From contig NZ_JAFBEO010000004.1 in the NCBI RefSeq assembly GCF_016908785.1, positions 62,001-126,000 on the forward strand: a stretch of 64,000 nt of DNA, given 5' to 3'. Origin of the DNA: Weissella uvarum (GTDB lineage Bacteria > Bacillota > Bacilli > Lactobacillales > Lactobacillaceae). The position numbers and the translations under genes are program-made. The notes below the pieces were generated by a model that saw nothing but the letters and a program-made list of their open reading frames with translations, made no database searches and was not told the DNA's origin. Numbering within the stretch: position 1 is the stretch's first letter; every line of letters begins with the position of its first letter. Below, piece after piece: positions 36,885 to 46,862 of the stretch.

Positions 36885-38513
36885 ATGGCAATGAAAATAA
36901 TAAAGCCTGCATTGATTGCAACTGGAGTTAGCTTAGCGCTTCCACTTGCATTTCAAACAGGCGTGCATGCTGATAAGTACAAAACGATTAATTGGACCGA
37001 AACAGCACCAATCAGTACGATGGATCCATCAAAAGTTACTGCAGCAAATGACTTTGATGCGTTAACTGCAACAAATGACGGATTATTTCGAGCAGACAAA
37101 CATAACAATCCACAGTTAGCTTTAGCTGAATCATATACGAAGAGTAAAGATGGTAAGAAGTACATTTTTAAACTTCGCCCGAATTTGAAATGGTCAAATG
37201 GGACGCCATTGACTGCGCATGATTTTGTCTATGGTTGGCAAAGAACCAATGATCCTAAAACTGGGTCACAATATGCATATCTCTATTCAGGAATTAAAAA
37301 TGCGGATGCTATTCAAAGTGGTAAAGAAAAAGATCTTTCTAAATTAGGCGTTAAAGCACTCGATGATCGAACTCTTGAAGTTGATTTAGAGCGACCTTTA
37401 CCGCAATTGATTCAGATGCTACCTATGGCACCGTTCTTCCCACAAAACGAAGCATTTGTAAAGAAGGCCGGTTCTAATTTTGGAACGCAATCTAAATACA
37501 TTTTGTCATCTGGACCTTATGTACAACAGGATTGGAATGGCTCGAATGATACGGTTTCATATAAGAAAAACCAAAATTACTATGATAAGCGAGCAGTGAA
37601 AACTAATCATTTGGTGATTAAGACAATTGCTGATGCAAACACTGGATATAATTTGTATAAGTCAAACACAATTGACTTTACTAATTTATCACCACAACAA
37701 GTGACGGCTTCAAGACATAATAAGGCTTATACAACAGTGCCATCTGCAACAACCTCATACATGGAGTTGAATGAAAAGACAGTTCCAGAGTTTAAAAACA
37801 CTAATATTCGTCGCGCCATTTCTTATGCGATTGATCGAAATGTCTTAACTGATAAGTTGTTGACAGGTAGTGCAACACCAGCAACGACTTTCTCTTCAAC
37901 TCACTTGGTTAAGGATCCAAATAATGGAGAAGACTTCTCAAAGTCAGCCACCGTCAAAGGCGCGGTGGACTACGATTTGCCTAAAGCGCAAAAGCTCTTT
38001 GATGAAGGGATGAAGCAAGAAGGTAAGAAAAACTTGAAGGTGCAACTATTGATTGATGATAGTGATGCCGGTAAGCGGAGTGCGCAATTCTTGCAAGATC
38101 AATTGCAACGCATTAAGGGATTGGATGTTTCAATTAAGACGGTGCCTTATAAGCAACGTTTGTCTCTAACCCAGGAAAAGAATTTCCAAATGGTAATTTC
38201 GCTTTGGGGAGCTGACTACGCTGATCCATCAACTTTCTTGGACTTATACAAGAGTGGAGCACCATTTAATTCCGGTTCTTGGAACAATGAAAAGTACACG
38301 AAGCTGATTGATAAGGCGAATAACCAGGATGTGAATAATCCTAAGAAGCGCTTTGCCGATTATAAGCAAGCTGAACAAATTATGAGTAAAGAAATGGGTG
38401 TGGTACCACTTTATTACCGTTCGCAAGCTGCATTTATGCGTCCAAGCGTCAAGGGCATGGTGACTCATCCAGCCGGAGCCATTTATGACTTTAAGTGGGC
38501 TTACAAGGAGTAG
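36885..38513 (+). CDS. oppA: Oligopeptide-binding protein OppA without lipobox
   Basis: OppA captures peptides for the Opp importer. The 542-residue family-5 binding protein has WSNGTPLTAHDFVYGWQRTNDPKTGS and the AISYAIDRNVLTDKLL segment. The N-terminus is a signal peptide (MKIIKP, hydrophobic core, cleavage near VHA-DK) that has no Cys, so the protein should be released or held by other means. The ribosome binding site is GGGGGTAGG (GGGGG at 36873-36877). It is the first gene of oppABCDF. Confidence 0.93.
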   Translation: MAMKIIKPALIATGVSLALPLAFQTGVHADKYKTINWTETAPISTMDPSKVTAANDFDALTATNDGLFRADKHNNPQLALAESYTKSKDGKKYIFKLRPNLKWSNGTPLTAHDFVYGWQRTNDPKTGSQYAYLYSGIKNADAIQSGKEKDLSKLGVKALDDRTLEVDLERPLPQLIQMLPMAPFFPQNEAFVKKAGSNFGTQSKYILSSGPYVQQDWNGSNDTVSYKKNQNYYDKRAVKTNHLVIKTIADANTGYNLYKSNTIDFTNLSPQQVTASRHNKAYTTVPSATTSYMELNEKTVPEFKNTNIRRAISYAIDRNVLTDKLLTGSATPATTFSSTHLVKDPNNGEDFSKSATVKGAVDYDLPKAQKLFDEGMKQEGKKNLKVQLLIDDSDAGKRSAQFLQDQLQRIKGLDVSIKTVPYKQRLSLTQEKNFQMVISLWGADYADPSTFLDLYKSGAPFNSGSWNNEKYTKLIDKANNQDVNNPKKRFADYKQAEQIMSKEMGVVPLYYRSQAAFMRPSVKGMVTHPAGAIYDFKWAYKE

Positions 38514-38577
38514 TTAATCATAATGTTTCAGACGTGGATAGCGTCGGTGCATGAGTTATGGAGAGAGGTTTGTCAGT

Positions 38578-39507
38578 ATGTCAGGAATGATTAAATATGT
38601 ATTAAAAAGACTGGGAATAATCCTGCTAACGTTGATTATCATTATTTCAATCACGTTCTTCTTAATGAAGTTAATGCCGGGTTCACCTTTAGCCAATGCG
38701 GCGCGCTTGTCAGATACACAACGACAAGTGATTGAGGCGCAGTATGGGTTGGATAAGCCATTAATTGTCCAATATTGGAACTATGTCGTAAATGCTTTGC
38801 AGTTTAATTTTGGAAATTCATTTCAATTCCAAAATCAACCAGTTTCAACTTTGATTGCACAACGAATTGGACCTTCAGCTCAATTAGGAATTCAAGCTTT
38901 GGTCTTTGGGATTGTTTTTGGAATCGGTTTAGGTGCGGCGGCTGCCGTGCGGCGCAATACAGCTGCTGATACTGGGCTTTCAATTATTGCGGTGCTTGGT
39001 GTATCAATTCCATCATTTGTGTTCGCCGCTTTGTTGCAATACTATGTTGGTTTGAAATTGAATTGGTTGCCAATTGCTGGTTGGGAAGGGTTTAAGTTTA
39101 CCATTCTACCAACCATCGCTTTAGGCATGCAGCCAATGGCGACGGCCGCTCGGTTCATTCGAACTGAAATGGTTGATGTGATGGGGTCTGATTACATTGA
39201 ATTGGCCCGTGCCAAGGGGCTTTCAGGAAGTGATATTGTGTGGAAGCACACGTTGCGGAATTCATTGATTCCTTTGGTGACATTGATTGGACCAATGGCC
39301 GTTAACTTAATGACTGGTTCAGTCGTTATTGAAAAAATCTTTGCTATCCCAGGTATTGGTGGTCAATTCGTTTCATCAATTTTGACGAATGATTATCCTT
39401 TGATTATGGGAACGACAATTGTCTACTCAATGATGTTGATGGTTGTGTTATTAATTACTGATATTGTCTATGGATTGATTGATCCACGGATTCGCTTATC
39501 AAATTAG
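38578..39507 (+). CDS. oppB: Oligopeptide ABC transporter permease OppB
   Basis: This is the first membrane subunit of the peptide importer. The 309-residue protein has six TM helices; the N-terminal helix ends in FFLMKLMPGSPLANAAR, and the EAA loop is in YIELARAKGLSGSDIVWKHTLRNSL. GAGAGAGG ends eight bases before ATG 38578; the longer in-frame form from 38551 lacks such a site. Confidence 0.94.
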   Translation: MSGMIKYVLKRLGIILLTLIIIISITFFLMKLMPGSPLANAARLSDTQRQVIEAQYGLDKPLIVQYWNYVVNALQFNFGNSFQFQNQPVSTLIAQRIGPSAQLGIQALVFGIVFGIGLGAAAAVRRNTAADTGLSIIAVLGVSIPSFVFAALLQYYVGLKLNWLPIAGWEGFKFTILPTIALGMQPMATAARFIRTEMVDVMGSDYIELARAKGLSGSDIVWKHTLRNSLIPLVTLIGPMAVNLMTGSVVIEKIFAIPGIGGQFVSSILTNDYPLIMGTTIVYSMMLMVVLLITDIVYGLIDPRIRLSN

Positions 39508-39518
39508 GAGGAACGAGA

Positions 39519-40541
39519 ATGGCTGAATTAAATCAAGCAACACCAGCAGATTTTACGTTGCTACCGAATGATCGTAAACGAAATAATGAAACTATCGAGA
39601 AACCATCATTGAGTTTTATGCAAGATGCATGGCGACGATTAAAGAAAAATAAGGGTGCTTTTATTTCACTATGGATTGTTGTGATTATTGCTTTAGCCGC
39701 CTTTTTGACGGTCCCTTATGCTAATCCAACGACAACTTCAAAACAAGATGTTAATCAACAAAATTTGCCCGCTAAAGTTCCGGGAAATATTCCTGGATTA
39801 AATGGGATGCAAAAAGTTGATGGACAGCGTTTTGACGCCTATAAAAAAGCCCATGTTAAGCAGGGCGAATATCACGTGTTTGGAACTGATCAATTTGGTC
39901 GTGATATTTTCAAGCGGGTGCTTTATGGAACCCGGATTTCTCTTGAAGTCGCGTTGATTGCGGCAATGATTGACTTGGTCTTTGGCGTAAGCTATGGCCT
40001 AATTTCTGGTTGGAAGGGCGGCCGAGTTGATATGATTATGCAACGAATTGTTGAAATTGTATCTTCCGTACCGAACTTGGTCATTTTCGTCCTATTGATT
40101 CTGATTCTAAAGCCAGGCCTATTCTCAATTGCGCTTGGAATTTCCTTAACGTCATGGACGTCCATGGCTCGGTTAGTCCGGGCGGAAGTGCTATCGTTGA
40201 AGGAACAAGATTTCGTTTCAGCGGCGCGCACCTTAGGAACATCGCCAGTTAAAATTGGGCTCCGCCATTTGGTGCCAAACATCTCCTCAACGATTATCGT
40301 GCAATTGATGTTTACAATTCCATCGGCGATTTTCTTTGAAGCTTTGCTTTCATTTATTGGAATCGGAATTCCGGTGCCAATGGCTTCATTGGGAACATTG
40401 TTGAATGACGGTCAGGCGGCCTTCCAATTCTATCCATATCAATTGGTATTCCCTGCGATTGTCATGTCAGTTTTGATGATTGCCTTTAATTTGTTGGCTG
40501 ATGGCTTGCGGGATGCCTTTGATCCTAGAACACGTGATTAA
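39519..40541 (+). CDS. oppC: Oligopeptide ABC transporter permease OppC
   Basis: This is the second membrane subunit. The 340-residue protein has an extended hydrophilic N-terminus (about 1-45), TM1 (about 48-68), an extracytoplasmic segment ending at FGTDQFGRDIFKRVLYGTRISL, and an EAA loop in FVSAARTLGTSPVKIGLRHLVPN. TTAGGAGG precedes the ATG. It pairs with OppB. Confidence 0.94.
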   Translation: MAELNQATPADFTLLPNDRKRNNETIEKPSLSFMQDAWRRLKKNKGAFISLWIVVIIALAAFLTVPYANPTTTSKQDVNQQNLPAKVPGNIPGLNGMQKVDGQRFDAYKKAHVKQGEYHVFGTDQFGRDIFKRVLYGTRISLEVALIAAMIDLVFGVSYGLISGWKGGRVDMIMQRIVEIVSSVPNLVIFVLLILILKPGLFSIALGISLTSWTSMARLVRAEVLSLKEQDFVSAARTLGTSPVKIGLRHLVPNISSTIIVQLMFTIPSAIFFEALLSFIGIGIPVPMASLGTLLNDGQAAFQFYPYQLVFPAIVMSVLMIAFNLLADGLRDAFDPRTRD

Positions 40542-40555
40542 GGAGTGGTGAGGAA

Positions 40556-41647
40556 ATGTCAGAAAAAATCCTTGAAGTAAACGATTTAAAAATCAATTTC
40601 CACACTGATAACGGAAATGTCCAAGCGATTCGCGACGTCTACTTTGATTTGAAAAAGGGTGAAACCCTTGCGTTAGTGGGTGAGTCTGGGTCTGGTAAGT
40701 CAGTAACGACTCGTGCGATTATGGGCTTGCTAGCAAAAAATGCGGAAATTGAACGTGGTTCAATTAAATTTAAAGGTGAAGAATTGGTTGGTTTAGATGA
40801 AAAGTCTTTCCGCCGCATCAGAGGATCAGAAATTGCAATGATTTTCCAAGATCCGATGACTTCACTTGATCCAACGATGAAAATTGGGCAACAAATCGCT
40901 GAGCCATTGATTGAACACCAAAATATGAGTAAAAAGGAAGCTTGGCACCGCGCCCTAGAGATGATGAATTTAGTTGGGATTCCGAATGCGGAAGCGCATA
41001 TTAACGATTATCCGCATCAGTTTTCGGGTGGGATGCGTCAAAGAATTGTGATTGCGATTGCTTTGATTGATAGTCCAGAGGTTTTGATTGCTGATGAACC
41101 AACGACGGCCTTAGATGTGACGATTCAAGCTCAAATTATTGATTTAATGAAGAAGATTCAGGCGGAAACTGGAACTTCAATTATCTTTATTACCCATGAT
41201 TTAGGTGTGGTGGCCGGTGTTGCCGACCGTGTGGCCGTAATGTATGCCGGTCAAATCGTGGAAACAGGAACTGTGGATGAAATTTATAATTATCCCCAGC
41301 ACCCATATACTTGGGGCTTGCTCAATTCAATGCCGACAACACAAACAAGTCGTGGTACTTTGGAACCAATTCCAGGAACACCACCAGATTTGTTGAATCC
41401 ACCTAAGGGGGATGCGTTTGCACCACGTAATCGTTACGCTTTGAAAATTGATGAAGAGCAACAACCACCTTATTTCCAATTGTCACCGACGCATTTTGCA
41501 GCGACATGGTTGTTGGATTCTCGTGCACCAAAAGTGGAACCACCACTAACGGTGCAACAGCGCTGGGCAAAGTATATCGCAGAACATCCAGAGGTTACGC
41601 AACAACAAGCGCAACCAGTTGAAGCCTCTGCAATTTTGACAGAATAG
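40556..41647 (+). CDS. oppD: Oligopeptide ABC transporter ATPase OppD
   Basis: The 363-residue protein is one of two ATPases of the importer: Walker A GESGSGKSV, signature FSGGMRQR, Walker B VLIADEPTTALD, and the C-terminal oligopeptide/dipeptide transporter domain after about residue 235. The usual Cys-rich iron-sulfur motif near the C-terminus seems absent. It overlaps no gene and is 14 bp from oppC. Confidence 0.94.
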   Translation: MSEKILEVNDLKINFHTDNGNVQAIRDVYFDLKKGETLALVGESGSGKSVTTRAIMGLLAKNAEIERGSIKFKGEELVGLDEKSFRRIRGSEIAMIFQDPMTSLDPTMKIGQQIAEPLIEHQNMSKKEAWHRALEMMNLVGIPNAEAHINDYPHQFSGGMRQRIVIAIALIDSPEVLIADEPTTALDVTIQAQIIDLMKKIQAETGTSIIFITHDLGVVAGVADRVAVMYAGQIVETGTVDEIYNYPQHPYTWGLLNSMPTTQTSRGTLEPIPGTPPDLLNPPKGDAFAPRNRYALKIDEEQQPPYFQLSPTHFAATWLLDSRAPKVEPPLTVQQRWAKYIAEHPEVTQQQAQPVEASAILTE

Positions 41648-41657
41648 GAGTGGTTTG

Positions 41658-42608
41658 ATGGTAGAAGATCGTAAAAAACTGGTTGAAGTGCAAAACTTAG
41701 ATATTACCTTTAATCAAGGACGTAAAAATCAAACGCTCGCAGTCCAAAATGTCTCATTTGATATTTATGAAGGAGAAACTTTTGGGTTAGTTGGTGAATC
41801 TGGTTCAGGTAAGACAACGATTGGTCGTGCCATTATGAAGTTGTATCAGCCAACCGCCGGTAAAATTAATTATGATGGTCAAGATGTGACCAAAATTAAG
41901 AAAAAAGCTGACTTGCAGCAATTCCACCAAGCGGTCCAAATGATTTTCCAAGACCCACAAGCATCATTGGATATGCGGATGAAGGTTAAGGATATTATCG
42001 CCGAAGGGCTAGATGCCAATCATTTAGTTGATAGTGATGAACAACGTACTAAAATCGTTGAAGATATGTTAGAAACCGTGGGTTTGAAGCGTGAGCATGC
42101 TAATCGTTATCCCCACGAGTTCTCAGGTGGTCAACGGCAACGGATTGGGATCGCACGTGCTTTGGCGATGAATCCGAAGTTTATTATTGCTGATGAGCCC
42201 ATCTCGGCCTTAGATGTGTCAATTCAAGCGCAGGTTGTGAATTTGATGCAAGAATTGCAAAAAAAGCAAAATCTAACCTATCTCTTTATTGCCCATGACT
42301 TATCGATGGTTAAGTATATTTCAGATCGAATTGGCGTATTGCATTGGGGTAAGATGGTTGAAATTGGACCAGCCGATGAAGTATACAATCATCCTTTGCA
42401 TGATTATACGAAGTCGCTATTAAGTTCTATTCCAGAACCTGATCCAGATGTAGAAAAGCATCGTCAGCCAATTATCTATGATCCCACGCGTGAAATGGAT
42501 GGGAAGGCACGTGATATGGTTGAAATTGCTCCCCAACACTTTGTTTGGGCAACGCCAGAGGAAATTCCAATGTATCAAGAGCGGGCGCAAGCCTATGGCT
42601 TAATCTAA
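41658..42608 (+). CDS. oppF: Oligopeptide ABC transporter ATPase OppF
   Basis: The 316-residue second ATPase has Walker A GESGSGKTT, signature FSGGQRQR, Walker B FIIADEPISALD and H-loop FIAHDLSMV. ATG 41658 follows AGGAG by about 8 bases; an adjacent TTG at 41655 is less likely. It ends the opp operon. Confidence 0.94.
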   Translation: MVEDRKKLVEVQNLDITFNQGRKNQTLAVQNVSFDIYEGETFGLVGESGSGKTTIGRAIMKLYQPTAGKINYDGQDVTKIKKKADLQQFHQAVQMIFQDPQASLDMRMKVKDIIAEGLDANHLVDSDEQRTKIVEDMLETVGLKREHANRYPHEFSGGQRQRIGIARALAMNPKFIIADEPISALDVSIQAQVVNLMQELQKKQNLTYLFIAHDLSMVKYISDRIGVLHWGKMVEIGPADEVYNHPLHDYTKSLLSSIPEPDPDVEKHRQPIIYDPTREMDGKARDMVEIAPQHFVWATPEEIPMYQERAQAYGLI

Positions 42609-42617
42609 TAGATTTAA

Positions 42618-42652
42618 ATAAAAGGCAGGATCTTGGATTCTGTCTTTTATTG
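42618..42652 (+). terminator. Terminator after oppF
   Basis: The stem AAAGGCAG...CTGTCTTT (one G-U pair) with an inner GAT/ATC pair ends in TTTTATT. Confidence 0.78.
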
Positions 42653-42760
42653 TGGTTGCTATGGTTAGGTTAGAAGGGGACTGAGCTTAATTTCCCAATG
42701 TTCTTCAACCGTGGTATAATCTTCTTTAATATTAAAGTTTTGGTTAAGGAGACCCATTCG

Positions 42761-44803
42761 GTGAAACAAGAAAATAAAAAATTAAGGGTACCGCAAATTT
42801 TTCAAAATCGTTCAATCGGTTGGATTGCCGTCCTCGTTTCGCTGATTGCGCTACTGGGAACAATTTTAGCTTTTAACGTTAATTGGCTAGTTGGTGTCAT
42901 TTGGTTGGTTCTGGTTTTAATTGCGTTAATGATTATTTTCCGGACTTTACGCGAAATGAGCGAAGATACCGCAAAATATTTAGCGAATTTATCATATCGC
43001 ATTAAGCGTAGTGGTGAAGAGTCAGCTTTAAAAATGCCGATTGGGTTGTTGCTCTATAATGAGAAGCATGAAGTCAATTGGGTTAACCCATACTTACAAC
43101 ATGTTTTGGGTGACAACGTAATTATTGGTGAGCAACTTAGTGAAGTTTCAGAAAAGCTTGATCAACTCGTAACTGATGTGACTGAAGCTGATGAGGCAGA
43201 TGATCAGAAGCAGTTGGACGAACAAGAGACTCGAATTAATTGGCAGGATCATACTTTTGTCGTTAAGGTTCAACCGGATATTCAAGTCGTCTATCTTTAT
43301 GATGTGACCGAAAATGAAGAAATTCGTGAAAACTATGAAAATCATCGACTTTTCATCGGAATGGTTTCGATTGATAATTATGATGAAATTACTGAAAGTA
43401 TGAGCGATGCGAACGCTTCATCATTACGAACATTTGTAACGCGGTCATTAACCAATTGGATGGATGCTCATCAAATTTATACACGCCGGACAGCGGGCGA
43501 CCGATTTATGTTGATTGGTTATGATGAAGGCTTGAAACAAGCTGAAAGTGATAAGTTCAGTATTTTAGGTGATGTGCGCGAAGCAACATCAGCGCAAAAT
43601 ATGCCACTGACTTTGAGTATCGGAATTGCGTACCATGAAGTATCAATTAACCGTTTGGCTGAAAATGCACAGTCTAATTTGGATTTGGCCCTTGGCCGTG
43701 GTGGTGATCAAGTTGTTGTTAAGGCTGAAGATGGTGAGGCCCGTTTCTATGGTGGTTCAACGAACCCGATGGTTAAGCGGACGCGTGTACGTGCGCGTGT
43801 CATCTCGCAAGCCTTGAGTGAATTGATTTCACAGGCTGACCAAGTCTTTATTATGGGACACTCAAAGCCAGATATGGATTCGTTTGGGTCAGCACTAGGG
43901 GTTCGACGAATTGCGCAAATGCATGATAAACCATCGTGGGTGGTTTATGATACCGAGCAAGAAGCCCATTCAGATATTAAATTACTGTTGAATGAGTTGA
44001 GTAAAGAAAGTCGCAATGAAAATGCGATTATTGCCCCGGATGAGGTGCAAAATCAAGCGACCGATCATAGTTTATTGATTATGGTCGACCATTCAAAGCC
44101 ATCGATTACTGAGTCTAAGGCGGTTTATGAGCAGTTAAGTGGCCATGTTGTGGTCATTGATCATCATCGACGTGGTGAAGAGTTCCCAGCTGAACCGCAA
44201 TTGGTTTATGTGGAATCTTATGCTTCATCAAGTTCAGAATTGGTATCAGAGTTGTTTGAATATCAACCTAATAATCAAGCACGTGGTTTGACGCGTGTTG
44301 AAGCAACTGCGATGCTTGCCGGAATTCAAATTGATACAAAGTCGTTCACTTTGCGGACAGGAACACGAACATTTGATGCAGCTAGTTACTTGCGTTCAGT
44401 GGGGGCTGATAGCACATTGATTCAAGACTTTATGAAAGAGTCCGTGGAATCATATCGTGATCGTTCACACCTGATTGAAAAAGTTCAAGTTAATGATGAT
44501 GTTGCCATTTCAGTTGGTGAAGATGATACGATTTATGATCCAGTTGTGGCAGCACAAGCCGCCGACAGTTTGTTACAATTAATTGGGGTAACCCGTTCAT
44601 TTGTGATTACGCGACGTGATGATGATACAATTTCAATTTCTGCACGTTCTGATGGCAATGAAAATGTGCAAATTGTCATGGAAGAAATGGGTGGCGGTGG
44701 CCACTTGAGCAATGCGGCAACCCAGTTGAAAGGCATTACAACTGATGAGGCTTATGACCAACTGGTAGAAATTTTGCAAGCACAAACACAAATAGATGAA
44801 TAA
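42761..44803 (+). CDS. gdpP: Cyclic-di-AMP phosphodiesterase GdpP
   Basis: GdpP hydrolyses c-di-AMP, which controls osmotic balance and cell-wall strength. The 680-residue protein has two N-terminal TM helices (about 22-60), a PAS-like domain, a degenerate GGDEF domain (about 185-320) and the DHH/DHHA1 phosphodiesterase. The DHH part shows [23 protein letters not shown] and VVIDHHRRG; the DHHA1 part shows [14 protein letters not shown] 42761 follows AAGGAGA; a longer in-frame start at 42698 lies inside the promoter (TATAAT 42715-42720). It is followed by rplI, as in many Firmicutes. Confidence 0.95.
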   Translation: MKQENKKLRVPQIFQNRSIGWIAVLVSLIALLGTILAFNVNWLVGVIWLVLVLIALMIIFRTLREMSEDTAKYLANLSYRIKRSGEESALKMPIGLLLYNEKHEVNWVNPYLQHVLGDNVIIGEQLSEVSEKLDQLVTDVTEADEADDQKQLDEQETRINWQDHTFVVKVQPDIQVVYLYDVTENEEIRENYENHRLFIGMVSIDNYDEITESMSDANASSLRTFVTRSLTNWMDAHQIYTRRTAGDRFMLIGYDEGLKQAESDKFSILGDVREATSAQNMPLTLSIGIAYHEVSINRLAENAQSNLDLALGRGGDQVVVKAEDGEARFYGGSTNPMVKRTRVRARVISQALSELISQADQVFIMGHSKPDMDSFGSALGVRRIAQMHDKPSWVVYDTEQEAHSDIKLLLNELSKESRNENAIIAPDEVQNQATDHSLLIMVDHSKPSITESKAVYEQLSGHVVVIDHHRRGEEFPAEPQLVYVESYASSSSELVSELFEYQPNNQARGLTRVEATAMLAGIQIDTKSFTLRTGTRTFDAASYLRSVGADSTLIQDFMKESVESYRDRSHLIEKVQVNDDVAISVGEDDTIYDPVVAAQAADSLLQLIGVTRSFVITRRDDDTISISARSDGNENVQIVMEEMGGGGHLSNAATQLKGITTDEAYDQLVEILQAQTQIDE

Positions 44804-44820
44804 ATAGTGAGGTGTCAAAG

Positions 44821-45273
44821 ATGAAGGTTATCTTTCTAGAAGACGTTAAAGGCCGTGGTAAAAAGGGCGACATTAAAGATGTTCCGGATGGCTATGCCAA
44901 TAATTTCTTGATTAAAAATCATAAGGCTGAACCAGCTACTAAGAAGAATGTGGCAGTTAGCGCTGCTAAGAAGAAAGCAGCTGATCGCGATGCTGCTGAA
45001 GAAAAAGCTGCTGCTGAGGCATTAAAGGCTAAGTTAGAAGCTGATGATTCAGTGATTGAACTAAAAGCCAAGGCTGGTAATGATGGACGTCTGTTTGGAG
45101 CGGTTTCTTCTAAACAAGTTGTTGAAGCATCCCAAAAGCAATTAGGTTTGAAGCTTGATAAGCGTAAGATGGACATGAAAGAGCCTATCCGCGCGCTAGG
45201 CTATACAAATATTAAAATTAAGTTGCATAAAGATGTCGAAGCAACCTTACGGGTGCACGTCGACGAGCAATAG
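44821..45273 (+). CDS. rplI: 50S ribosomal protein L9
   Basis: L9 binds 23S rRNA near the L1 stalk. The 150-residue protein has the N-terminal RNA-binding domain ([30 protein letters not shown]), a long Ala/Lys-rich connecting helix (about 45-75) and a C-terminal domain beginning at [18 protein letters not shown] 44821 follows GTGAGG. It is 17 bp from gdpP, so cotranscribed. Confidence 0.97.
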   Translation: MKVIFLEDVKGRGKKGDIKDVPDGYANNFLIKNHKAEPATKKNVAVSAAKKKAADRDAAEEKAAAEALKAKLEADDSVIELKAKAGNDGRLFGAVSSKQVVEASQKQLGLKLDKRKMDMKEPIRALGYTNIKIKLHKDVEATLRVHVDEQ

Positions 45274-45291
45274 AAACATTACAAATGTAAT

Positions 45292-45323
45292 AAAAAGCGA
45301 CGGCTGAAGTCCGTTGCTTTTTA
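45292..45323 (+). terminator. Terminator between rplI and dnaB
   Basis: The stem AAAAAGC-GACGG / CCGTTGCTTTTT has a short loop. A possible -10 TAGAAT (45340-45345) follows, so dnaB may have its own promoter. Confidence 0.82.
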
Positions 45324-45384
45324 TTTTGTAGGAATCTGTTAGAATGATTAGGACGATAATTATAGAAAACGAGGTGGTGGGCGC

Positions 45385-46794
45385 ATGCCAGAAAATGAAC
45401 AAAATGTTGCTTTAAGTGCACCACAAGATATTAGTGCTGAGCAAGCTGTGCTAGGTTCAATTCTATTATCGACTGATCCGACTGATCTTGTCGCACAAGT
45501 ATCGACAATCCTTGAACCGAACGATTTCTTTCGGACTGCGCACCAATTAATATATCGGGCGATTTTAGCACTTGATGAAGACCAACGACCAATTGATGTG
45601 TTAACCATTACGGACGAGTTGGAAAAAAATAATCAGGTCGAAAATGCGGGTGGCATCAGCTATTTGACTGAATTGGCTTCTAGTGTGCCGGTTTCAGGCA
45701 ATGCGATGTACTATGCGCGCATTGTTAAAGAAAAATCACTTCGTCGTGAATTGATTGATACATTGCAAGAGGGAACCCAAGGAACTTACACTGGAGCAAC
45801 GGATATTGAAGATTTAGTTTCAGATATTAGTACGAAACTGGATTCAATCAATGCAGGTGAAAAGACAAATGACTTTAAAGAGATTTCCGATGTCGTGACA
45901 CGGTCATTTGAACAAATTGAAGCAAATTCGACGAATGACGAGCAAGTAACTGGGTTGGCAACTGGGTACCAAGCCTTGGATAATTTAACGACTGGATTTC
46001 ACGGTGGTGAAATGATTATCGTGGCGGCACGTCCGGCGGTTGGTAAAACAGCTTTCGTCTTGAATATTGCCCAGCGGGTCGCGGTAAATGATCCGACGCT
46101 ACCCGTTGTGATTTTTTCATTGGAAATGCCAGATACAGCCTTGGTTAATCGTATGTTGGCGGCTGAAGGAAATATTAATTCCCAACACATGCGAACAGGT
46201 AGTCTAGATCCAGAAGAATGGAATAGTTTGGCAGTGGCGATGGGATCTTTGTCACGCACGAAAATTTTCATTGATGATACACCTGGGATTAAGGTCAATG
46301 AAATTCGATCAAAGTTGCGCCGTTTGCAGAAAAAAGAAGGCCAAATTGGTTTGGTCATTATTGACTATTTGCAGCTAATTGAAGGAAATGGTTCTGAAGG
46401 ACGGCAACAAGAAGTGTCAGCTATTTCACGTTCGATTAAGAAGATGGCGATGGAATTGGATACACCTGTGATTGCGCTATCACAGCTTTCACGTAGTGTT
46501 GAACAGCGTCAAGATAAGCGTCCGATGTTGTCAGATATTCGTGAATCAGGATCTATCGAGCAGGATGCTGATATCGTTGCCTTTTTGTATCGTGATGATT
46601 ATTATCGTGAGAATGAAGATGATGATAGTCCGCAAGATCCACGCGATGAAGAGCAACAAGACGTGGGTGAAATCGAAGTTATTATTGAAAAGAATCGTTC
46701 AGGAGCACGTGGAACAGCACGGCTTTTGTTTGTGAAGTCATATAATAAGTTTTCTAATATTGAATATCGGGATGATAATAGTGGCTTTGGATGA
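45385..46794 (+). CDS. dnaB: Replicative DNA helicase
   Basis: This is the hexameric replicative helicase (named DnaC in Bacillus). The 469-residue protein has an N-terminal domain (about 12-115, SAEQAVLGSILL) and a RecA-like domain with Walker A ARPAVGKTAF (about 214-223), Walker B LVIIDYLQLI and the DnaB motif DKRPMLSDIRESGSIEQDADIV. There is no intein. An acidic insert (about 415-430) is variable in the family. GAGGTGGTG precedes the ATG. Confidence 0.97.
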   Translation: MPENEQNVALSAPQDISAEQAVLGSILLSTDPTDLVAQVSTILEPNDFFRTAHQLIYRAILALDEDQRPIDVLTITDELEKNNQVENAGGISYLTELASSVPVSGNAMYYARIVKEKSLRRELIDTLQEGTQGTYTGATDIEDLVSDISTKLDSINAGEKTNDFKEISDVVTRSFEQIEANSTNDEQVTGLATGYQALDNLTTGFHGGEMIIVAARPAVGKTAFVLNIAQRVAVNDPTLPVVIFSLEMPDTALVNRMLAAEGNINSQHMRTGSLDPEEWNSLAVAMGSLSRTKIFIDDTPGIKVNEIRSKLRRLQKKEGQIGLVIIDYLQLIEGNGSEGRQQEVSAISRSIKKMAMELDTPVIALSQLSRSVEQRQDKRPMLSDIRESGSIEQDADIVAFLYRDDYYRENEDDDSPQDPRDEEQQDVGEIEVIIEKNRSGARGTARLLFVKSYNKFSNIEYRDDNSGFG

Positions 46795-46801
46795 TGAAGC
46801 C

Positions 46802-46842
46802 AAAGAATCAGTCAATCATGATTTGGATTGGCTGATTCTTTA
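46802..46842 (+). terminator. Terminator after dnaB
   Basis: The stem AAAGAATCAGTCAATC / GATTGGCTGATTCTTT has a short loop and a weak T tail. Confidence 0.8.
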
Positions 46843-46862
46843 ATTAAGAAGGGGGATTGTAA

